Assembly: GCF_009908295.1 (NCBI RefSeq)
Contig: NZ_JAAALO010000010.1
Coordinates: 62,001 to 126,000 of the forward strand
Length of the DNA stretch: 64,000 nucleotides
DNA from: Micromonospora rubida
GTDB taxonomy: Bacteria > Actinomycetota > Actinomycetes > Mycobacteriales > Micromonosporaceae
Direction: 5' to 3'
A program made the translations under genes and the position numbers. How positions within the stretch are numbered: position 1 is the stretch's first letter; each line of letters starts with the position of its first letter. The notes under the pieces are model-generated. The model worked only from the letters and a program-made list of their open reading frames with translations. It was not told where the DNA came from and searched no databases. This document shows, one piece after another, positions 1 through 8,820 of this stretch.

Positions 1-2
1 CG

Positions 3-323
3 CACAGCCACGTCGGCGGGGTGCGCTGGTGGAACGTCAAGCATCCGAGCGCGTACGCGAAGCGGCTCGCGGCGGGGGAGTCCCCCGGCCTGGCCCGGGA
101 GGTGCTCACGCCCGGCGAGACGCACATGGAGGACGTGATGCTGCGCCTGCGGCTCGCCTCCGGCCTGCCGCTCGACGTGCTGGACGCGCCCGGCCGGGCC
201 GGCGCGGAGCGGGCCGTGGCCGGCGGGCTGCTCGACCCGGCCGGGTACTCGGCCGGCCGGGCCGTGCTCACCCTGCGCGGCCGGCTGCTGGCCGACGCGG
301 TCGTCCGCGATTTGCTGCCCTGA
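3..323 (+). CDS. hemW: Radical SAM HemW-type protein, C-terminal end (5' truncated)
   Basis: Only the last 106 residues are in the window. They begin HSHVGGVRWWNVKHP, a signature of HemW, the radical-SAM protein related to coproporphyrinogen III dehydrogenase HemN and implicated in heme trafficking. The radical-SAM CxxxCxxC cluster would lie upstream of the window. What is visible is the C-terminal helical part ending DAVVRDLLP. A hemW gene just upstream of hrcA-dnaJ is a common arrangement, which supports the call. The gene converges with the DUF4870-type gene, 69 bases away. Confidence 0.87.
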   Translation, partial: HSHVGGVRWWNVKHPSAYAKRLAAGESPGLAREVLTPGETHMEDVMLRLRLASGLPLDVLDAPGRAGAERAVAGGLLDPAGYSAGRAVLTLRGRLLADAVVRDLLP

Positions 324-392
324 CGGGACGCCCTGGCCCGCGCCCCCGTCCGCCTGGCACCGGCCGGCCCGACCGAGGCCGGCCGGTGCGGG

Positions 393-1070
393 TCACTTCA
401 CGAGGTTGTAGGTCATCGGGTAGCGGTAGAGCGTGCCCTCGTTGGCCTTGAGGCCGCCGATGATGCCGAAGATGATCGGAATCAGGGCGACCAGCAGCGG
501 GATGAAGAACAGCACCCCGCAGGTGACCACGGCGAGCACGAAGCTGATCACCAGGGCGATCGCCCAGGTGAGCTGGAAGTTCAGCGCCGCGACGGCGTGC
601 GCGCGCACGGTCGGCGACTGCTGGCCCTTGACCACGAGCGCGATCAGCGGGGCGACCCAGCCGAGCAGGCTGCCGCCGACCACCACGCCGAGCGGGCCGC
701 CGAAGTGCGCGATCAGCGCCCAGGTCTTGTCGTCGTTGGTGGGGTAGCCGCCGGTCGGGCCCGGGTACGCCCCGCCGGTCGGATATCCGCCACCCGGGGG
801 GTATGTGCCACCGGGGGCGTAGCCGCCCGGGTGGTAGCCGGCCGGCGGGGGCTGGCTGCCGGGGGGCGGGTAGCCGCCCGACGGCGACTGGTCGCCGGTG
901 GGTGGTGGATAGCCGCCGGGTGGTGGATAGCCGCCCGCCCCGGGAGCCCCGGAAAGTGGTGCGGTGGGTGGCTCGTCCGCCGACGAGCCGTACGGTGCCG
1001 ACGGCGGGTTGGCCTCGGGCGGGTAGCCGCCCGGGTCGCCCGCTCCGGGAGGACGAGGTGGTTCAGTCAT
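393..1070 (-). CDS. DUF4870-type membrane protein with Pro/Gly/Tyr-rich N-terminus
   Basis: A 225-residue protein starting MTEPPRPPG. Residues 1 to about 115 are low-complexity, with repeated GGYPPP-type units. The rest resembles the DUF4870/TIC20-like family: a WALIAHFGG segment followed by three hydrophobic helices and a short polar tail. The function of such proteins is unknown. They are membrane proteins with a disordered cytoplasmic head. The ATG at 1070 is chosen because a TACCGT -10 lies seven bases upstream on the same strand, the pattern of a leaderless transcript; no ribosome-binding site is visible. The reading frame stays open for hundreds of codons upstream, antisense to hrcA, which I treat as a shadow. 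Confidence 0.82.
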   Translation of the reverse strand: MTEPPRPPGAGDPGGYPPEANPPSAPYGSSADEPPTAPLSGAPGAGGYPPPGGYPPPTGDQSPSGGYPPPGSQPPPAGYHPGGYAPGGTYPPGGGYPTGGAYPGPTGGYPTNDDKTWALIAHFGGPLGVVVGGSLLGWVAPLIALVVKGQQSPTVRAHAVAALNFQLTWAIALVISFVLAVVTCGVLFFIPLLVALIPIIFGIIGGLKANEGTLYRYPMTYNLVK

Positions 1071-1077
1071 GCACGCC

Positions 1078-1083
1078 ACGGTA
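1078..1083 (-). promoter_or_regulatory. -10 element, leaderless promoter of the DUF4870-type gene
   Basis: On the minus strand TACCGT is followed by seven bases and then the ATG at 1070. This fits the TANNNT-N6/7-start pattern of actinobacterial leaderless genes. No convincing -35 is visible. Confidence 0.45.
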
Positions 1084-1235
1084 GGGGCTGCCGGCAAGGG
1101 GGCACCAGAGCGACACTGGTCGGGCCGAGGGGATGATCGGCCAGCGGGGCCGGGGCCCCGCCCCGTCGCCCGGGGGCCGCAGCCGGACCGATGGTCCGTC
1201 TGTGATCTTACCGACGGAGGGGCAGCCGACGTAGA

Positions 1236-1262
1236 CTGGCACTCATTACAGTCGAGTGCCAG
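1236..1262 (+). promoter_or_regulatory. CIRCE operator upstream of hrcA
   Basis: CTGGCACTC, nine bases, then GAGTGCCAG: a perfect 9-9-9 inverted repeat and a textbook CIRCE element, the binding site of the heat-shock repressor HrcA. It lies 75 bases before the hrcA start, so hrcA and the following dnaJ should be autorepressed and induced by heat. A TAGACT that could serve as -10 (1232-1237) overlaps its left edge. Confidence 0.93.
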
Positions 1263-1337
1263 GCTTCGCCGGCCGGCGCGCAGGCCCGGGGCGTCGCCGC
1301 GACGACGGGCACCGACGTGCGACAGGAGGTAAGGGGA

Positions 1338-2360
1338 GTGGGTCTCGACGACCGCAAGCTCGCCGTGCTCCGCGCCATCGTCGAGGACTACGTCGCCACT
1401 CAGGAGCCGGTCGGCAGCAAGGCCCTGGTCGAGCGCCACCAGCTCGGCGTCTCCCCGGCGACCGTTCGCAACGACATGGCGGTGCTGGAGGAGGAGGGGT
1501 ACATCCGGCAGCCGCACACCAGCGCGGGGCGGGTGCCCACCGACCGGGGCTACCGGCTCTTCGTCGACCGGCTCTCCCGGGTCAAGCCGCTCAGCCCGGC
1601 CGAACGTCGGGCCATCGAGCGCTTCCTGGTCGGCGCCGTCGACCTGGACGACGTGGTGCACCGCACGGTCCGGCTGCTGGCCCAGCTCACCCGGCAGGTC
1701 GCCGTGGTGCAGTATCCGTCGCTGGCCCGGTCCTCGGTGCGGCACCTGGAGCTGGTGCCGATCTCCACCACCCGGCTGATGCTGGTGATGATCGCCGACA
1801 CGGGGCGGGTCGAGCAGCGGCTGGTCGAGCTGCCCGCGCCGGTCCCCGCCGACACCGTCACCGACCTGCGCCGGCTGGTCAACGAGAAGCTGGTCGGCAG
1901 CCGGCTGTCGGAGACCCCGCCGCTGGTGCAGGCCCTGGTCGAGGAGTCTGCGGCGCACCTGCGCCCGGCCATGACCACGCTGGCCACGGTGCTGCTGGAG
2001 ACGCTGGTCGAGCGGCACGAGGAGCGCATCGCGCTGGCCGGCACCGCCAACCTGACCCGGGGCGGCCTGCTGGACTTCCAGGGTTCGCTGCGGCCGATCC
2101 TGGAGGCGCTGGAGGAGGAGGTGGTGATGCTCAAGCTCATCGGCGAGGCCGAGTCGACCACCACCCGGGTGCTGATCGGCGACGAGAACGAGATCGACAA
2201 CCTGCGCGCCGCCTCGGTGGTGAGCACCGGGTACGGGCCGGGGGCGACGGCGCTCGGCGGCCTGGGCGTGCTCGGCCCCACCCGGATGGACTACCCCGGC
2301 ACCATCGCCACGGTGCGGGCCGTGGCACGCTACGTGGGCGAGCTGCTGGCCCAGAACTGA
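1338..2360 (+). CDS. hrcA: Heat-inducible transcription repressor HrcA
   Basis: A 340-residue protein of typical HrcA length. It represses chaperone operons by binding CIRCE and is kept active by GroEL. An N-terminal winged helix (about residues 1-75) includes EPVGSKALVE and VSPATVRNDMAVLEEEGY. The GAF-like dimerisation region follows, and the C-terminus ends YVGELLAQN. The GTG at 1338 is preferred over an ATG 21 bases upstream because AGGAGGT (1324-1330) sits seven bases before it, while the ATG has no ribosome-binding site. The CIRCE site upstream supports autoregulation, and dnaJ follows after 73 bases. Confidence 0.96.
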   Translation: MGLDDRKLAVLRAIVEDYVATQEPVGSKALVERHQLGVSPATVRNDMAVLEEEGYIRQPHTSAGRVPTDRGYRLFVDRLSRVKPLSPAERRAIERFLVGAVDLDDVVHRTVRLLAQLTRQVAVVQYPSLARSSVRHLELVPISTTRLMLVMIADTGRVEQRLVELPAPVPADTVTDLRRLVNEKLVGSRLSETPPLVQALVEESAAHLRPAMTTLATVLLETLVERHEERIALAGTANLTRGGLLDFQGSLRPILEALEEEVVMLKLIGEAESTTTRVLIGDENEIDNLRAASVVSTGYGPGATALGGLGVLGPTRMDYPGTIATVRAVARYVGELLAQN

Positions 2361-2433
2361 CCAGTCAGGGCCGACGGCCGGCTTCAGCCGCCGACCGGCG
2401 CAACGCGAGACGAACATGAGGACACGGAACTCA

Positions 2434-3576
2434 GTGGCCAGGGACTACTACGGCATCCTCGGCGTAGGCCGGGAAGCCTCCGACGACGAGATCAAGCGCG
2501 CCTACCGCAAGCTGGCGCGGCAGTTCCACCCGGACGTGAATCCGGACCCGGAGGCACAGGAGAAGTTCAAGGAGATCAACGCCGCGTACGAGGTCCTCTC
2601 GGACGATCGGAAACGGCAGATCGTCGACCTGGGCGGTGACCCGCTCGCCCCGGGCGGCGGTGGCGCCGGCCCGGGTGGGCCCGGCGGAGCCGGCCCGTTC
2701 GTCGGCTTCCAGGACATCATGGACGCCTTCTTCGGCGGCGCGGCCGGCGGCTCACGCGGGCCACGCCCGCGCACCCGGCCGGGGGCCGACGCGATCCTGC
2801 GACTGGAGCTGGACCTGCACGAGACGGCATTCGGCGTCGAGGCGCCGATCACCGTCGACACCGCCGTGCTCTGCACCACCTGCTCCGGCGCGGGCACCGC
2901 CGCCGGCACCCACCTGGCCACCTGCGAGGCGTGCGGCGGCCGGGGCGAGGTGCAGTCGGTGCAGCGCACGTTCCTCGGCCAGGTGGTCTCCGCCCGGCCG
3001 TGCACGGTCTGCCAGGGGTACGGCACCACGATCCCGCACCCCTGCCCGACCTGCGCCGGCGACGGGCGGGTGCGTACCCGCCGCTCGCTGACCGTGAAGA
3101 TCCCGGCCGGGGTCGAGGACGGCATGCGGATCCGGCTGGCCCAGCAGGGCGAGGTCGGCCCGGGCGGCGGCACCGCCGGCGACCTGTACGTGGAGATCCA
3201 CGAGCGCCCGCACGACGTCTACTCCCGCAAGGGCGACGACCTGCACTGCCGGGTGACCGTCCCGATGACCGCCGCGGCGCTCGGCACCCGGCTGACCATC
3301 AAGACGCTGGACAGCGAGGAGACGGTCGACGTCAAGGCCGGAACCCAGCCGGGCAGCACCCTGCGGCTGCGCGCCCGGGGGGTGCCGCACCTGCGTGGCA
3401 CCGGCCGCGGCGACCTCTACGTCCACCTCGACGTGCGGACCCCGACCAAGCTCGACGCCGACCAGGAGAAGATGCTGCGCGACTTCGCCAAGACCCGGGG
3501 CGAGGAGGTCGCCGAGCTGTCCAAACAGGGCGGCTTCTTCTCCCGGATGCGCGACGCGTTCAACGGGCACCCCTGA
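2434..3576 (+). CDS. dnaJ: Chaperone protein DnaJ (DnaJ2, HrcA-linked)
   Basis: A 380-residue type-I Hsp40 co-chaperone that delivers substrates to DnaK and stimulates its ATPase. The J domain (residues 1-65) has the HPD motif at 32-34. A Gly/Pro-rich linker follows. The zinc region from about residue 147 has four Cys repeats (CTTCSGAG, CEACGGRG, CTVCQGYG, CPTCAGDG), then the C-terminal substrate-binding domains. The GTG at 2434 gives the family start ARDYYGILGV with GAGGA eleven bases upstream; the ATG at 2416 would add six unconserved residues. Actinobacteria often carry two dnaJ genes; this one is the copy linked to hrcA. Confidence 0.95.
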   Translation: MARDYYGILGVGREASDDEIKRAYRKLARQFHPDVNPDPEAQEKFKEINAAYEVLSDDRKRQIVDLGGDPLAPGGGGAGPGGPGGAGPFVGFQDIMDAFFGGAAGGSRGPRPRTRPGADAILRLELDLHETAFGVEAPITVDTAVLCTTCSGAGTAAGTHLATCEACGGRGEVQSVQRTFLGQVVSARPCTVCQGYGTTIPHPCPTCAGDGRVRTRRSLTVKIPAGVEDGMRIRLAQQGEVGPGGGTAGDLYVEIHERPHDVYSRKGDDLHCRVTVPMTAAALGTRLTIKTLDSEETVDVKAGTQPGSTLRLRARGVPHLRGTGRGDLYVHLDVRTPTKLDADQEKMLRDFAKTRGEEVAELSKQGGFFSRMRDAFNGHP

Positions 3577-3620
3577 CCCCGGTCCTCCGGCCTCGCCGCC
3601 CCGGTCCCCGCCGGGGCGGC

Positions 3621-3626
3621 TAACCT
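3621..3626 (+). promoter_or_regulatory. -10 element, leaderless promoter of rsmE
   Basis: TAACCT is followed by seven bases and the GTG start at 3634. No Shine-Dalgarno sequence is seen, which suggests rsmE can be transcribed apart from dnaJ as a leaderless mRNA. Confidence 0.5.
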
Positions 3627-3633
3627 GATCGTC

Positions 3634-4368
3634 GTGTCCGCGCCGCTGTTCCTGGTCGAGTCGCTGCCCACCGCTGCCCAGCTGACCCTGGACGGCCCCG
3701 AGGGGCATCACGCCGCCACCGTGCAGCGGCTGCGGGTGGGTGAGGAACTGCTGCTCGCCGACGGCCGGGGCGGCACCGCGTCCGCCGTGGTCACCGCCGT
3801 CGGCCGGGGCAGCCTGGAGCTCGACGTCACCTCCCGGGGGTACGTCGACGCGTCCGTGCCCCGGCTCGTGGTGGTGCAGGGCATCGCCAAGGGCGACCGG
3901 GGCGAGCTGGCCGTGCAGGCGATGACCGAGGTCGGGGTGGACGAGATCGTCCCCTGGGCGGCGTCCCGCTCGGTGGTGCAGTGGCGCGGCGACCGGGGCG
4001 TACGGGCGCGGGAGAAGTGGGCGGCCACCGCCCGGGAAGCGGCGAAGCAGGCCCGACGGGCGTGGCTGCCGGTGCTGGCCGGGGCCCCCGACGAGTCCAC
4101 CGCCACCGTGGCCCGGCGGATCGCCGGGTCCGCCGCCGCGTTCGTCCTGCACGAGGAGGCCGACGACCGGCTGACCACCGTGGAGCTGCCCGACGCGGGC
4201 GAGATCGTGCTGGTCGTCGGCCCGGAGGGCGGCATAGCCGAGCCCGAGTTGGCCACCTTCGCCGCCGCCGGCGCCCGCCCGGTCCGCCTGGGCCCGTCGG
4301 TCCTGCGCACCTCCACGGCCGGAGTGGCCGCCCTCTCGGTCCTCTCCACCCGCCTCCCCCGCTGGTAA
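3634..4368 (+). CDS. rsmE: 16S rRNA (uracil-1498-N3)-methyltransferase RsmE
   Basis: A 244-residue SPOUT-superfamily enzyme that methylates N3 of U1498 in 16S rRNA with S-adenosylmethionine. The N-terminal PUA-like domain includes GPEGHHAATVQRLRVGE. The C-terminal trefoil-knot SAM site shows VVGPEGGIAEPEL and LGPSVLRTSTAG, both RsmE signatures. Length is normal for the family. It lies 57 bases after dnaJ, a common arrangement. The GTG start is supported by a -10 seven bases upstream, so translation is probably leaderless. Confidence 0.95.
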   Translation: MSAPLFLVESLPTAAQLTLDGPEGHHAATVQRLRVGEELLLADGRGGTASAVVTAVGRGSLELDVTSRGYVDASVPRLVVVQGIAKGDRGELAVQAMTEVGVDEIVPWAASRSVVQWRGDRGVRAREKWAATAREAAKQARRAWLPVLAGAPDESTATVARRIAGSAAAFVLHEEADDRLTTVELPDAGEIVLVVGPEGGIAEPELATFAAAGARPVRLGPSVLRTSTAGVAALSVLSTRLPRW

Positions 4369-4380
4369 CCCCGGAACCGC

Positions 4381-4460
4381 ACCCCACACCCCGGGGCCTC
4401 ACCCCGCACCCCGGGGCCTCACCCCGCACCCCGGGGCCTCACCCCGCACCCCGGGGCCTC
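4381..4460. repeat. Tandem repeat, four copies of a 20-bp unit
   Basis: Four head-to-tail 20-bp units (ACCCCGCACCCCGGGGCCTC), the first with one substitution. Each contains the self-complementary CCCCGGGG. The array lies immediately after rsmE, between two converging genes. It has no coding role that I can see. Confidence 0.9.
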
Positions 4461-4475
4461 AGCTCGCACTTACCC

Positions 4476-4515
4476 GGAATGAGTGGTCATTCCGCGTGGA
4501 ATAGCCACTCATTCC
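4476..4515. terminator. Long AT-richer hairpin between convergent genes
   Basis: Arms 4476-4493 and 4498-4515 (18 bases each, two mismatches, 11 perfect outer pairs, GGAATGAGTGG with CCACTCATTCC) around the loop GCGT. It sits between rsmE and the SDR gene, which converge, so a bidirectional terminator is the simplest reading. There is no U-tract on either side. Base composition is clearly lower in GC than the surroundings. Confidence 0.6.
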
Positions 4516-4559
4516 GTGAATTTGCGCCAACTGGTGGCCCGGGGTGGGCGGGGGGTGGG

Positions 4560-5321
4560 TTAGGGGCGGAGGTAGCTGGCGCCGTTGAGGTCGATGATGG
4601 TGCCGGAGGTCCACTCCGACTCGGGGGCGGCCAGCCAGTGGATGGCGGCGGCGATCTCGTCGGGGCGGGCCACCCGGTTGAACGGGCTCTGGGCGCGGAT
4701 CTCCGCGCCCCGCTCGCCGGCCAGGTGCTCCGTGGTCATGTCCGTCTCCACGAAGCCGGGGGCCACCGTGGCCACCGCGATGCCGTACGGGGCGAGGGCC
4801 ACCGCGAGGGACTGGCCGAGCGCGTTCAGCCCCGCCTTGCTCGCCCCGTACGCCGGCTGGTCCGGCTCGCCCCGGAACGCGCCCCGGGAGGAGACGTTGA
4901 CGATCCGCCCGCCCCGTTCGCGCATGTGCTGGGCGGCGCACCAGGTCACGTTGGCCGCCCCGGTCAGGTTGGTCTCCAGCGCCTGCCGCCAGCGCCGCTG
5001 CCAGTCGGCGTAGGACGCGCCGAAGACCGGGTGCGGGGCGTCCCGCTCGCCGTACACGCCGGCGTTGTTGACCAGCACGTCCAGGCCGCCGAGGCGGGCC
5101 GCCGCGTCGTCGACCATCGCCCGTACCGCGTCGGGGTCGGTCAGGTCCGCGCGGACCACGACGTGGCCGTCGCCCGGCAGTTCGGCGCGCAGCCCCTCGG
5201 CCAGCTCCGCCGAGTCCCGGTGGTGGATCGCCACCCGGTCCCCGCCCGCCGCGAACCTCGCCGCCACCGCGCGCCCGATGCCGCGCGAGGACCCCGTCAC
5301 CAGTACCGCTCGTGAAGTCAC
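4560..5321 (-). CDS. SDR-family oxidoreductase (FabG-like)
   Basis: A 253-residue classical short-chain dehydrogenase/reductase, a cytosolic NAD(P)-dependent alcohol/ketone oxidoreductase. Cofactor motif TGSSRGIG lies near residue 9, with NNAG in the middle, catalytic Ser in NVSSRG, and YGASK as the YxxxK pair. The C-terminus ends in GTIIDLNGASYLRP, as in FabG-like proteins with a terminal glycine-rich segment. The substrate cannot be told from sequence. The GTG at 5321 starts TSRAVLVTG, directly before the Rossmann strand. It is divergent from the HIT gene. Confidence 0.88.
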   Translation of the reverse strand: MTSRAVLVTGSSRGIGRAVAARFAAGGDRVAIHHRDSAELAEGLRAELPGDGHVVVRADLTDPDAVRAMVDDAAARLGGLDVLVNNAGVYGERDAPHPVFGASYADWQRRWRQALETNLTGAANVTWCAAQHMRERGGRIVNVSSRGAFRGEPDQPAYGASKAGLNALGQSLAVALAPYGIAVATVAPGFVETDMTTEHLAGERGAEIRAQSPFNRVARPDEIAAAIHWLAAPESEWTSGTIIDLNGASYLRP

Positions 5322-5354
5322 GCCGCCATCATGCCCGAGCAGGCCGGCACGCCT

Positions 5355-5360
5355 TACCAT
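5355..5360 (+). promoter_or_regulatory. -10 element, leaderless promoter of the HIT gene
   Basis: TACCAT followed by six bases and the ATG at 5367. It lies in the 45-base gap between the divergent SDR and HIT genes, so it must serve the HIT gene. Confidence 0.45.
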
Positions 5361-5366
5361 GCCCCG

Positions 5367-5717
5367 ATGGGATCCGACTGCTTGTTCTGCCGAATCGTCG
5401 CCGGGGAGATCCCGGCCACCATCGTCCGGGAGACCGACACCACCCTGGCGTTCCGGGACATCTCCCCGAAGGCCCCGGTGCACGTGCTGGTCATCCCGAA
5501 GGAGCACTACGCCGACGTGGCCACCCTGGGCCAGGGCGACCCGGGGCTGGCCGGGGAACTGCTGGCCGCGGCCGCCGTCGTGGCCGAGGACGAGGGGCTG
5601 CTCGGCGACGGCTACCGGCTGATGTTCAACACCGGGGCGTACGGGGGCCAGGAGGTCTTCCACGTCCACGCGCACGTGCTCGGCGGCGCGCCGCTCGGCC
5701 CGATGATCTGCCGGTAG
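5367..5717 (+). CDS. HIT-domain nucleotide hydrolase (HINT-like)
   Basis: A 116-residue histidine-triad protein. The triad HVHAHV lies at residues 99-104, followed by LGGAPLG. An N-terminal CLFC (C5, C8) resembles the zinc-binding pair of bacterial HinT proteins. HINT enzymes hydrolyse AMP-lysine or phosphoramidate adducts; the physiological substrate is uncertain. The ATG at 5367 is chosen over one at 5331 because the family starts at GSDCLFCRIVAGEIPA and a -10 lies six bases upstream. The serine hydrolase gene follows after seven bases, so the two are probably cotranscribed. Confidence 0.9.
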   Translation: MGSDCLFCRIVAGEIPATIVRETDTTLAFRDISPKAPVHVLVIPKEHYADVATLGQGDPGLAGELLAAAAVVAEDEGLLGDGYRLMFNTGAYGGQEVFHVHAHVLGGAPLGPMICR

Positions 5718-5724
5718 GCGGGCG

Positions 5725-7098
5725 GTGGTGAGCGAGATCGACGGCCGCCTGGAGCGGATGGTGCGGCGGGTCCAGGCCGACGGGCGGGTGCCGGCCGTGT
5801 CGGCCGCCCTGCACCGGGCCGACCGGCCGCCGTGGACGTGCGCGGTCGGCGGCACCGGCAACGACGGCGTCCTCGGCCCGGAGACGCGGTTCCGGATCGG
5901 CTCGGTGACCAAGACCTTCACCGCCGTGCTGGTCCTCCAGTGCCGCGACGCGGGCCTGCTCGACCTGGACGACCCGGTGGGCCGGCACCTCGACGTCCCG
6001 GCGCACGGCGAGCTGACCGTGCGCCGGCTGCTGTCGCACACCTCGGGCCTGCAACGGGAGCCGCACGGCGACGTCTGGGACACCCTGGCCGCCCCCGACG
6101 TGGACGCGCTGCTGGCCGACCTGGCCCGGGCCGAGCGGGTGCTGCCGCCGGCCCGCCGCTACCACTACTCCAACCTCGGCATGGCGCTGCTCGGCCAGCT
6201 CGTCGCGCGGCTGCGCGGCGGCGCCTGGGCCGAGGTTCTCGGCGAGCGGGTGCTCGCCCCGCTCGGGCTGACCGCCACCGCCGACCGGCCGGGCCCGGCG
6301 GCGGCCACCGGGTTCCTGGTCGACGCGTACTCCGACGAGGCGCACCCGGAGCCGCCGACGGACTTCGGCGCGGTCGGCCCGGCCGCCCAGCTCTGGAGCA
6401 CCGCGGCCGACATGGCCCGGTGGGCGGCGTTCCTGGCCGACCCGGCGGCGCTGGACCCGGCCGGCGCGGTGCTCGCCCCGGCCACCCTCGACGAGATGCG
6501 CTGGCCGCTGACCGTCACCGACGAGACGTCCTGGGGCGCGGGCTTCGGGCTGGGGCTGATCCTCGTGCCGCAGGGCGAGCGGGTGGTGCACGTCGGGCAC
6601 GACGGGGCGATGCCCGGCTTCCTGGCCGCCGTCTACGGCCGGCGCGGCGGTGACGGCACCGCCGGGGCGATGGGCGCGGCGGTGCTCGGCTCGTCCGGGA
6701 CCGGGGTGCAGGTGATGGACCTGCCGCACCGGCTGCTCGCGGCGTCCGCCGAGCATGACCCGGCCGACGTCGAGCCGTGGCGGCCGGGAGAGCCCGCCCC
6801 GGCGCACCTGCGCGGGATGCTGGGCCGCTGGTGGGGCGAGGGCTTCGAGTACGTCTTCGGCTGGCACGACGGGGCCCTGCGGGCCCGGGGCGCGGACGAC
6901 CCGGCGGGGAAGCCGCCGGCGGTCTTCGCCCCGGTGCCGGACCGGCCGGACGTGTTCCGCACCGTGTCCGGGCGGGAGGTCGGCGAGTTGCTCCGGCTGA
7001 CCCGGGACGCGGACGGGAGGGTGGTCCGGCTGCACTGGGCCACCTACCGGTTCACCCGGGCCCAGGAGACCTTCGACGGGTACGACTTCCGGCGCTGA
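5725..7098 (+). CDS. Serine hydrolase, beta-lactamase class C / penicillin-binding-like
   Basis: A 457-residue protein of the class C beta-lactamase/esterase fold. The nucleophile motif SVTK is at residues 60-63 within FRIGSVTKTFTAV. The second motif YSN starts at residue 148 (YHYSNLGMALLG). HVGHDGAMPG near residue 293 probably provides the HxG motif. No signal peptide is visible, so it is likely cytoplasmic, with an esterase or peptidase role more likely than resistance. The last 110 residues form a separate beta-rich tail. Start: GTG 5725 or GTG 5728. Confidence 0.85.
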   Translation: MVSEIDGRLERMVRRVQADGRVPAVSAALHRADRPPWTCAVGGTGNDGVLGPETRFRIGSVTKTFTAVLVLQCRDAGLLDLDDPVGRHLDVPAHGELTVRRLLSHTSGLQREPHGDVWDTLAAPDVDALLADLARAERVLPPARRYHYSNLGMALLGQLVARLRGGAWAEVLGERVLAPLGLTATADRPGPAAATGFLVDAYSDEAHPEPPTDFGAVGPAAQLWSTAADMARWAAFLADPAALDPAGAVLAPATLDEMRWPLTVTDETSWGAGFGLGLILVPQGERVVHVGHDGAMPGFLAAVYGRRGGDGTAGAMGAAVLGSSGTGVQVMDLPHRLLAASAEHDPADVEPWRPGEPAPAHLRGMLGRWWGEGFEYVFGWHDGALRARGADDPAGKPPAVFAPVPDRPDVFRTVSGREVGELLRLTRDADGRVVRLHWATYRFTRAQETFDGYDFRR

Positions 7099-7115
7099 CC
7101 CCGCCCCGGGCGGGG
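7099..7115 (+). terminator. Short GC hairpin after the serine hydrolase gene
   Basis: CCCCGCC pairs with GGCGGGG directly after the stop codon. It is short and has no U-tract, so it is a weak terminator candidate. Confidence 0.35.
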
Positions 7116-7245
7116 CGGCTCGGCGGCAGGTGGGGCGGGGCGGCGGCCCGGTTAATGGCAGAGGTGCCACCGCGCGGGAAACGATAGGATGGGGGCAACG
7201 TCCGACCGCCGCGCCCACCAGGCCTGGCGCCGAGAGTGAGAGCAG

Positions 7246-8337
<1,092 letters not shown>

Positions 8338-8346
8338 GGAACCCAG

Positions 8347-8820
8347 TTGTCCATCGAGATCGCCAACGAGTCCGGTGCCGAGGTCGACACCGACGCCGTG
8401 CTCGCCGTCGCCCGGTACGCCCTCGACGAGATGGGGGTCAACCCCCTCGCCGAGCTGTCCGTGCTGCTGGTCGACATCGACTACATGACCGAGCTGAACC
8501 ACCGCTGGATGGGTGGCGACGGCCCGACCGACGTGCTCGCCTTCCCCATGGACGAGGGCAGCGTCGACCACGGGCCGGGCGAGGCCAGCGCGTCCGGCGG
8601 GGAGCCGGCCCTGCTCGGCGACATCGTGCTCTGCCCGGAGGTGGCGGCCAAGCAGGCCGCGACCGCCGGCCACGCGGCGGCGGACGAGCTGCACCTGCTC
8701 ACCGTGCACGGGGTCCTGCACCTGCTCGGGTACGACCACGCCGAGCCGGAGGAGGAGCGGGAGATGTTCGAGCTCCAGGCCCGGCTGCTGGCCGGCTGGC
8801 GGTCGACCCGGTCCCGGTGA
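8347..8820 (+). CDS. ybeY: Endoribonuclease YbeY
   Basis: A 157-residue single-domain metalloprotein required for 16S rRNA maturation and 70S quality control. The zinc motif HGVLHLLGYDH has its histidines at residues 121, 125 and 131, the H3XH5XH pattern of the family. GPTDVLAFPMD is also conserved. The start is a TTG at 8347 (SIEIANESG), nine bases after phoH. The TGA stop overlaps the next start, so translation is coupled. Confidence 0.95.
   Translation: MSIEIANESGAEVDTDAVLAVARYALDEMGVNPLAELSVLLVDIDYMTELNHRWMGGDGPTDVLAFPMDEGSVDHGPGEASASGGEPALLGDIVLCPEVAAKQAATAGHAAADELHLLTVHGVLHLLGYDHAEPEEEREMFELQARLLAGWRSTRSR

Noticed and set aside
2416..2433. ATG start for dnaJ at 2416
   Set aside because: It adds six residues not found in the family, and a ribosome-binding site fits the GTG at 2434 better.
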